Assembly: GCA_021648755.1 (NCBI GenBank)
Contig: JAKISG010000029.1
Span: 1 to 27,502 of the forward strand
Origin: Flavobacteriaceae bacterium
Lineage (GTDB): Bacteria > Bacteroidota > Bacteroidia > Flavobacteriales > Flavobacteriaceae
Direction of reading: 5' to 3'
DNA length: 27,502 bases
The notes under the pieces were generated by a model. That model saw only the letters and a list, made by a program, of their open reading frames with translations. It had not been told where the DNA came from and did not search any database. Positions 24,087 to 27,502 of the stretch are shown here, one piece after another. A program made the translations under genes and the position numbers. Numbering within the stretch: position 1 is the stretch's first letter; each line of letters begins with the position of its first letter.

Positions 24087-25517
24087 ATGCCAGAACGGCA
24101 AATCAGAACGAAAAAAAAGAAAACGATTCAAATAAAATTACACGTTGAAGATCTGGTAATAAATTTACTAGACTATCAACACTCAGTTACACAAGGTACA
24201 GACTATACAGGCAGACCATCATCAAAACCAGTAGTTCAGCCTATTGGTTTTAGTTACGAAACAGTTAAAAACGACCCATTTCTTGAAAAATTGGTTAATG
24301 CTAGAATGTCGGATTATCTAAAATTTGTCATTTCTCCAGTATCAATGAATGGTAAAAGTACAATTGTAGAAATTCGAGATTTTTATGTAATAGAATGTTC
24401 TGAAAAATTTGACAGTACTAGTAATAAACCAATGACCACTTATGTAACAATATCCTTTGCAACAATAATTGTAAATGCTCAAATAATGGATGTAAAATAT
24501 TGGAAAGTGAATGACCCTTATACTAAAAATATACCAATAACTATAAACAGAAATGAGGAGGAACAAGAAGAAACTAAAACCCCAACATTTATTGATTTTA
24601 ATTGGATTGATGATCATGATAATAAAAAAATTGAAGTAGAAGAATTTAATGAAACAATACGAGTATTTATAAAGGTAAAAGACATTGATTTAGGCGAAAA
24701 AGTTGCCTTAAAATTATATGCAAAAAGTAATGGTGATTTTGAACTGCTAAAATATAAAGAATACCAAGCAGAAGTAGTAAAAAAATTAGGTAATACCTAT
24801 GCTTTTTGTAAAATAGTATTAGATAAGTCTTGGAAAATCAACAAACCTAACCCTAAAAATAATAATATAGATACTCTTTATATAAAAGCAACCTATAAAA
24901 CATTACATAAAGACTTTACAAATAATGGTTTAAGTATTGTTACAAAAAAATTAAAAGGAATTTTTTTAGAGAAAGGAAATGATAAAGCCTACTATTATTT
25001 AGGTAAATTATATAGTGCGACCCAAGATAAAAAAGGAATGATACCTTATGACAAAAAACCAAGAAGACAATTTAGAGAAACTAAAGAAGCACTTGATTTA
25101 ATATACACCAAACCAATAGGTAAAAAATTTATAGATGATATTTGCAAACGCTCTAACCCTAATTTTATAGAAATAACAAGAAAAAAAGGTAAAAATAGCA
25201 CAAGTAATAAAACAGTAAGTTGGTTGCCTGGAGATAATTTTGGAGGTTTAGACGTAAATGGAAATACAAAAAGAAAACCCTTTTTAGCATTAGCACATGA
25301 ATTATGGCATGCTTGGGAGAATTGGACAGACCCAAATATGTTAAATCCAATTTGGATACTCAAATCCCCTAAAAGTGAAGAGTCTAAACATCAAGAGTTA
25401 ACAGCCTCTCAATTTGAAAATAAAATACGAGTAGAACATAACATTCCTAAAAGAAAATGGTATTCTTATTTTGAAGAAGAAGATGGCACTAAAACTCCTT
25501 TTGGACAAATATTTTAA
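24087..25517 (+). CDS. Evolved TssD (Hcp) effector with M91-type zinc metalloprotease domain
   Basis: 476 aa in one ORF. Residues about 15-140 form a TssD/Hcp domain (VINLLDYQHSVTQGTDYTGRPSSKP; FVISPVSMNGKSTIVEIRDFYVIECSEKFDSTSNKPMTTYVTISF). A basic MPERQIRTKKKK extension precedes it. Residues about 175-300 form an Ig-like module (FIDFNWIDDHDNKKIEVEEFNETIRVFIKVKDIDLGEKVALKLY), like those at 1767-3787. The end is an M91 (NleD-like) peptidase: HELWH at 404-408 holds the two His ligands and catalytic Glu405, and Glu444 in TASQFENKIRVEH is the likely third ligand. M91 peptidases include NleD, which cleaves host kinases, and also Rhs-type toxin tips; the target here is unknown. The downstream lipoproteins suggest interbacterial use. 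Confidence 0.87.
   Translation: MPERQIRTKKKKTIQIKLHVEDLVINLLDYQHSVTQGTDYTGRPSSKPVVQPIGFSYETVKNDPFLEKLVNARMSDYLKFVISPVSMNGKSTIVEIRDFYVIECSEKFDSTSNKPMTTYVTISFATIIVNAQIMDVKYWKVNDPYTKNIPITINRNEEEQEETKTPTFIDFNWIDDHDNKKIEVEEFNETIRVFIKVKDIDLGEKVALKLYAKSNGDFELLKYKEYQAEVVKKLGNTYAFCKIVLDKSWKINKPNPKNNNIDTLYIKATYKTLHKDFTNNGLSIVTKKLKGIFLEKGNDKAYYYLGKLYSATQDKKGMIPYDKKPRRQFRETKEALDLIYTKPIGKKFIDDICKRSNPNFIEITRKKGKNSTSNKTVSWLPGDNFGGLDVNGNTKRKPFLALAHELWHAWENWTDPNMLNPIWILKSPKSEESKHQELTASQFENKIRVEHNIPKRKWYSYFEEEDGTKTPFGQIF
25227..25325. repeat. 99-bp near-identical block over the protease active site, copy 1
   Basis: Aligned without gaps to 26508-26606 with three mismatches (GTA/GCA, TTA/TTG, GCA/GCG). It covers CCTGGAGAT to the TGG after HELWHAWEN, the zinc-binding motif. 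Flanks diverge sharply. Confidence 0.9.
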
Positions 25518-25518
25518 T

Positions 25519-26019
25519 ATGAAAACATTTATAAATTTATTAATTTTTCTAACCTTATCCTCGTGTTGTTCAATTAAAGCAACTAAATACGAGAAACAAC
25601 GTTGGGATAAAGAAATACAACAAGAATATGAATTCCCCTCTAGAGATATACCAATAATTGAGATAGTTGATTTTTCTAAATTAAAAATAAAAGCAGCAAT
25701 ATTCCCTAACACTTATACAATGTCTAGAACAGATGGAACATATACTCCTACATCTCAAGATATACTACAAGGAGAATCTTTACTTTTACAATATGATTTA
25801 GATAATAAGATTAATCAAAACCTTTCTAAGTATAACTATAGGCAATATTTTGGTTTTTACACAAAAAAGGGAGAAAAAATATTACTAATAAATATGTTAA
25901 TTTTTAAAAGTGCATGTCAAAAAAAAACCATTAATTACTATTTATTCGACAAATATTTTCTTGATTTATTTCATCCTACAGAAAATGAGGAACAAAGAAG
26001 AATTATTTTATCAGACTAA
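25519..26019 (+). CDS. Candidate immunity lipoprotein 1 of the M91 effector
   Basis: 166 aa from the ATG at 25519, one nt after the effector stop (TAATATG). An in-frame ATG at 25471 lies inside the effector gene and would remove the signal peptide, so I reject it. Signal MKTFINLLIFLTLSSCC with Cys16 or Cys17 as the lipidation site. The mature part has KATKYEKQRWDKEIQQEYEFP, then IEIVDFSKLKIKAAIFPNTYTMSR, YRQYFGFYT and a conserved Cys near residue 135 (KSACQ). It belongs to the same family as the proteins at 26022-26441, 26819-27287 (fused) and 27363-27502. Position and repetition support immunity to the protease, acting in the periplasm. No database family recognised. Confidence 0.78.
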   Translation: MKTFINLLIFLTLSSCCSIKATKYEKQRWDKEIQQEYEFPSRDIPIIEIVDFSKLKIKAAIFPNTYTMSRTDGTYTPTSQDILQGESLLLQYDLDNKINQNLSKYNYRQYFGFYTKKGEKILLINMLIFKSACQKKTINYYLFDKYFLDLFHPTENEEQRRIILSD

Positions 26020-26021
26020 AG

Positions 26022-26441
26022 ATGCGGAAAACAATTTTAGTTTTAATAATCTTATCTTTTTTTATAAATTCCTGCTGTATTAATAAAATTACACTTGAAG
26101 AAAAAGAAGAATGGAATAAAGAAATTTACGGAGAAGAACCTTTTTTAAAAAATCAAATTCCACCAGTAAAGATAAATTTGAAAGAATTTTATGATTATGA
26201 TGGCTATATTTTTCCAAAAGAATATGATTCAGGATGGAAAAAAAAATTTACTCCTACGATAGTTGATATTAAAAAGGCTGAAATCATTTTAAGTATAGAA
26301 CATAATTCACTATCTCAATTTAAAAATGTTAAATTCAGAAAATGGTATAGGCAATATATAGGTTATTATAACAGTCATAATAAAAAAGTTATTGAAATTT
26401 ATTTTCTTAAATTAAGAAAAGGTTGTATAGGCAAATCATGA
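26022..26441 (+). CDS. Candidate immunity lipoprotein 2, C-terminally truncated
   Basis: 139 aa, starting 2 nt after the previous stop. Signal MRKTILVLIILSFFINSCC with a lipidation Cys at 18 or 19. The same fold as the preceding protein: EEWNKEIYGEEPF aligns with RWDKEIQQEYEFP, YDGYIFPKEYDSG with AIFPNTYTMSR, and WYRQYIGYYN with YRQYFGFYT. It ends at KGCIGKS, about 25-30 residues before the homologues, just beyond the conserved Cys, so the C-terminal tail is missing. Its first 127 bp from 26035 are identical to 27376-27502, the start of another copy. The truncation may inactivate it or reflect recombination with the following toxin fragment. Confidence 0.75.
   Translation: MRKTILVLIILSFFINSCCINKITLEEKEEWNKEIYGEEPFLKNQIPPVKINLKEFYDYDGYIFPKEYDSGWKKKFTPTIVDIKKAEIILSIEHNSLSQFKNVKFRKWYRQYIGYYNSHNKKVIEIYFLKLRKGCIGKS
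26035..26161. repeat. 127-bp perfect repeat of the immunity gene start, copy 1
   Basis: Identical to 27376-27502, where the window ends, so the repeat is probably longer. The twelve bases before it differ at four positions. Confidence 0.95.
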
Positions 26442-26507
26442 TAGAGTGATTATTGATTAAAAACGGTTTAGAATCGAGTAGATGGAAAAGTAGTGAATTA
26501 GATATCT

Positions 26508-26606
26508 CCTGGAGATAATTTTGGAGGTTTAGACGCAAATGGAAATACAAAAAGAAAACCCTTTTTAGCATTGGCGCATGAATTATGGCATGCTTGGGAG
26601 AATTGG
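26508..26606. repeat. 99-bp near-identical block over the protease active site, copy 2
   Basis: Ungapped match to 25227-25325, three differences. Upstream the reading frame continues for a few related codons then hits stops; downstream the proteins are alike but the DNA diverges. Confidence 0.9.
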
Positions 26607-27287
26607 TTAAATATAAATATGTTAAAAAAAGTATGGATTCCTAAAAATGGTTTAATTCCAAAAATTTTAAAAAAAGAACTTACTGCTTCTCAATTTGAAA
26701 ACAAAATCCGTGTAGAGCATAATATTCCAAAAAGGAAATGGTACGGCTATACTATTGATAATGGCATTAAAATAGGCTACGGAAAAATTTTTTATTTTTT
26801 ATTTTTATTAATTATCTCCTGCTGTCCATACAAAGTGACTAAATACGAGAAACAACGTTGGGATGAAAAAATACAACAAGAATATGAGTTCCCTAAAAGG
26901 GAAATACCAAATATAAAAGTAGTTAAAATACTTGAATTTGGAATTGAAGCAGCTATTTTTCCTAAATTCTACACTATGGGAAGAGGAAAAGAAATAGGTA
27001 ATTACTATACTCCAAATATTTCAGACATAATAGAGGCTGAAAATTTAATATTACAATATAATATAAAAGATAGTATTTCACTATACTATGATGATTTCAA
27101 TAAAAGACAATATTTGGGTTATTTTACTGAAAATAATGATAAGATTTTAGAAATTAACTATTTAAAAATAGAAACAAAGTGTCAAGAAAAATCAGATAAC
27201 GGATATTTATTTAATAAGTTTTTTTTTACAATATATCATCCTGATGAGGAATCACAGAGTTTTTCCTTAATGCTATCAAACAATTAA
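26508..27287 (+). pseudogene. Decayed M91 toxin tail fused in frame to an immunity lipoprotein without its signal start
   Basis: Open from 26502 after an in-frame TAG (26499-26501) that sits where the intact effector has the Trp of VSWLPGD; another TAG is at 26469. The first part is an M91 tail (PGDNFGGLDANGNTKRKP, then HELWHAWENW, LTASQFENKIRVEHNIPKRKWYGY, GYGKIF) with zinc motif intact but no TssD or linker. Where the intact gene has GQIF, stop and the next ATG, this copy reads straight through as GKIFYFLFLLIISCC into an immunity lipoprotein (KVTKYEKQRWDEKIQQEYEFP). Stop and start have been lost, so the lipoprotein has no own signal start; only a TTG at 26571 could begin the chimera, yielding 238 aa. 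It is most likely a non-functional remnant of an orphan toxin-immunity cassette. Confidence 0.75.
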
Positions 27288-27295
27288 ATAGTGTA

Positions 27296-27360
27296 GGTTA
27301 CAAAAATTTAGACATAGAAGAAGAAAACGAAACAAAAACAGGTTTAGTAAAATATTTTAA
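27296..27360 (+). pseudogene. Remnant of the extreme C-terminus of a third M91 toxin copy
   Basis: Translates as GYKNLDIEEENETKTGLV, matching YSYFEEEDGTKTPFG at the end of the intact effector, then a one-base deletion puts ATATTTTAA (IF, stop) in a different frame. The same ATATTTTAA precedes the next immunity ATG by two nt, as in the intact pair by one nt. It is about 22 codons, with no toxin core left. Confidence 0.55.
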
Positions 27361-27362
27361 TC

Positions 27363-27502
27363 ATGAGAAATACAGTTTTAGTTTTAATAATCTTATCTTT
27401 TTTTATAAATTCCTGCTGTATTAATAAAATTACACTTGAAGAAAAAGAAGAATGGAATAAAGAAATTTACGGAGAAGAACCTTTTTTAAAAAATCAAATT
27501 CC
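27363..27502 (+). CDS. Candidate immunity lipoprotein 3, 5' part (cut by window edge)
   Basis: The ATG lies at 27363 and the first 46 codons are visible: MRNTVLVLIILSFFINSCC with lipidation Cys 18 or 19, then INKITLEEKEEWNKEIYGEEPF. It is nearly identical to the protein from 26022; the DNA is identical from 27376 to the window end. Since the 26022 copy is truncated, this one may preserve the full-length form. It directly follows the remnant of a toxin tail, keeping the toxin-then-immunity order. The rest lies outside the window. Confidence 0.78.
   Translation, partial: MRNTVLVLIILSFFINSCCINKITLEEKEEWNKEIYGEEPFLKNQI
27376..27502. repeat. 127-bp perfect repeat of the immunity gene start, copy 2
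   Basis: Identical to 26035-26161 up to the last base of the window. Confidence 0.95.

Noticed and set aside
25471..25518. Upstream ATG (25471) for the immunity lipoprotein at 25519
   Set aside because: It lies within the effector gene and would bury the lipoprotein signal; the ATG at 25519 gives a proper signal peptide one nt after the effector stop.
1..27502. CRISPR arrays, IS elements, tRNA or rRNA genes
   Set aside because: No regularly spaced repeats, transposase-like proteins, terminal inverted repeats or tRNA-like cloverleaf sequences noticed on reading; the repeats found are gene-internal.

Overview
The window looks like a chromosomal segment of a marine-type Flavobacteriaceae bacterium (Bacteroidota). 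It is very AT-rich, carries many short lipoproteins with a Cys lipobox, has TAnnTTTG-type -7 promoter boxes, and contains a complete bat (Bacteroides aerotolerance) operon. The genus cannot be fixed from the sequence alone.

Layout. (1) Positions 1-5420, minus strand, is accessory. Two paralogous Ig-like lipoprotein genes (one cut by the left edge, one complete at 3966-5420) share a perfect 127-bp direct repeat. Between the repeats sits a toxin-immunity islet: a TssD/Hcp-like T6SS tube protein (3101-3787), a 442-aa effector with a C-terminal toxin domain I do not recognise (1767-3095), a lipoprotein immunity candidate (1214-1774), then an orphan copy of only the toxin domain (876-1181) with its own lipoprotein partner (287-883). 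(2) Positions 5567-15519, minus strand, is housekeeping: moxR, DUF58, a BatA-upstream membrane protein, batA, batB, batC, batD, batE and an Mpl-like Mur ligase, closely spaced. (3) Positions 15830-20195, plus strand: an S8 subtilisin-like lipoprotein, a Tle1-like (DUF2235) phospholipase broken by a one-base frameshift, and a DUF2931 lipoprotein, the usual type of partner for such lipases. (4) Positions 20293-24083 are ordinary: Smr-domain protein, two small lipoproteins, cysteine desulfurase and kdsB. (5) Positions 24087-27502, plus strand: a one-piece TssD - Ig-like linker - M91 zinc-metalloprotease effector, followed by an array of lipoprotein immunity candidates and decayed copies of the protease tail, running off the right edge.

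The common theme is Bacteroidota type VI secretion (T6SS subtype iii) cargo. There are two Hcp/TssD-delivered effector loci, each trailing orphan toxin tails plus immunity genes, and one Tle1 lipase locus. No T6SS structural genes (sheath, baseplate, membrane complex) are in the window, so the secretion machine must lie elsewhere if present. The candidate immunity proteins carry lipoprotein signals, which suggests periplasmic action of the toxins. Recombination signatures (127-bp perfect repeats, a 99-bp near-identical block over the protease active site, toxin fragments starting right after stop codons) suggest these loci change by cassette addition and decay.
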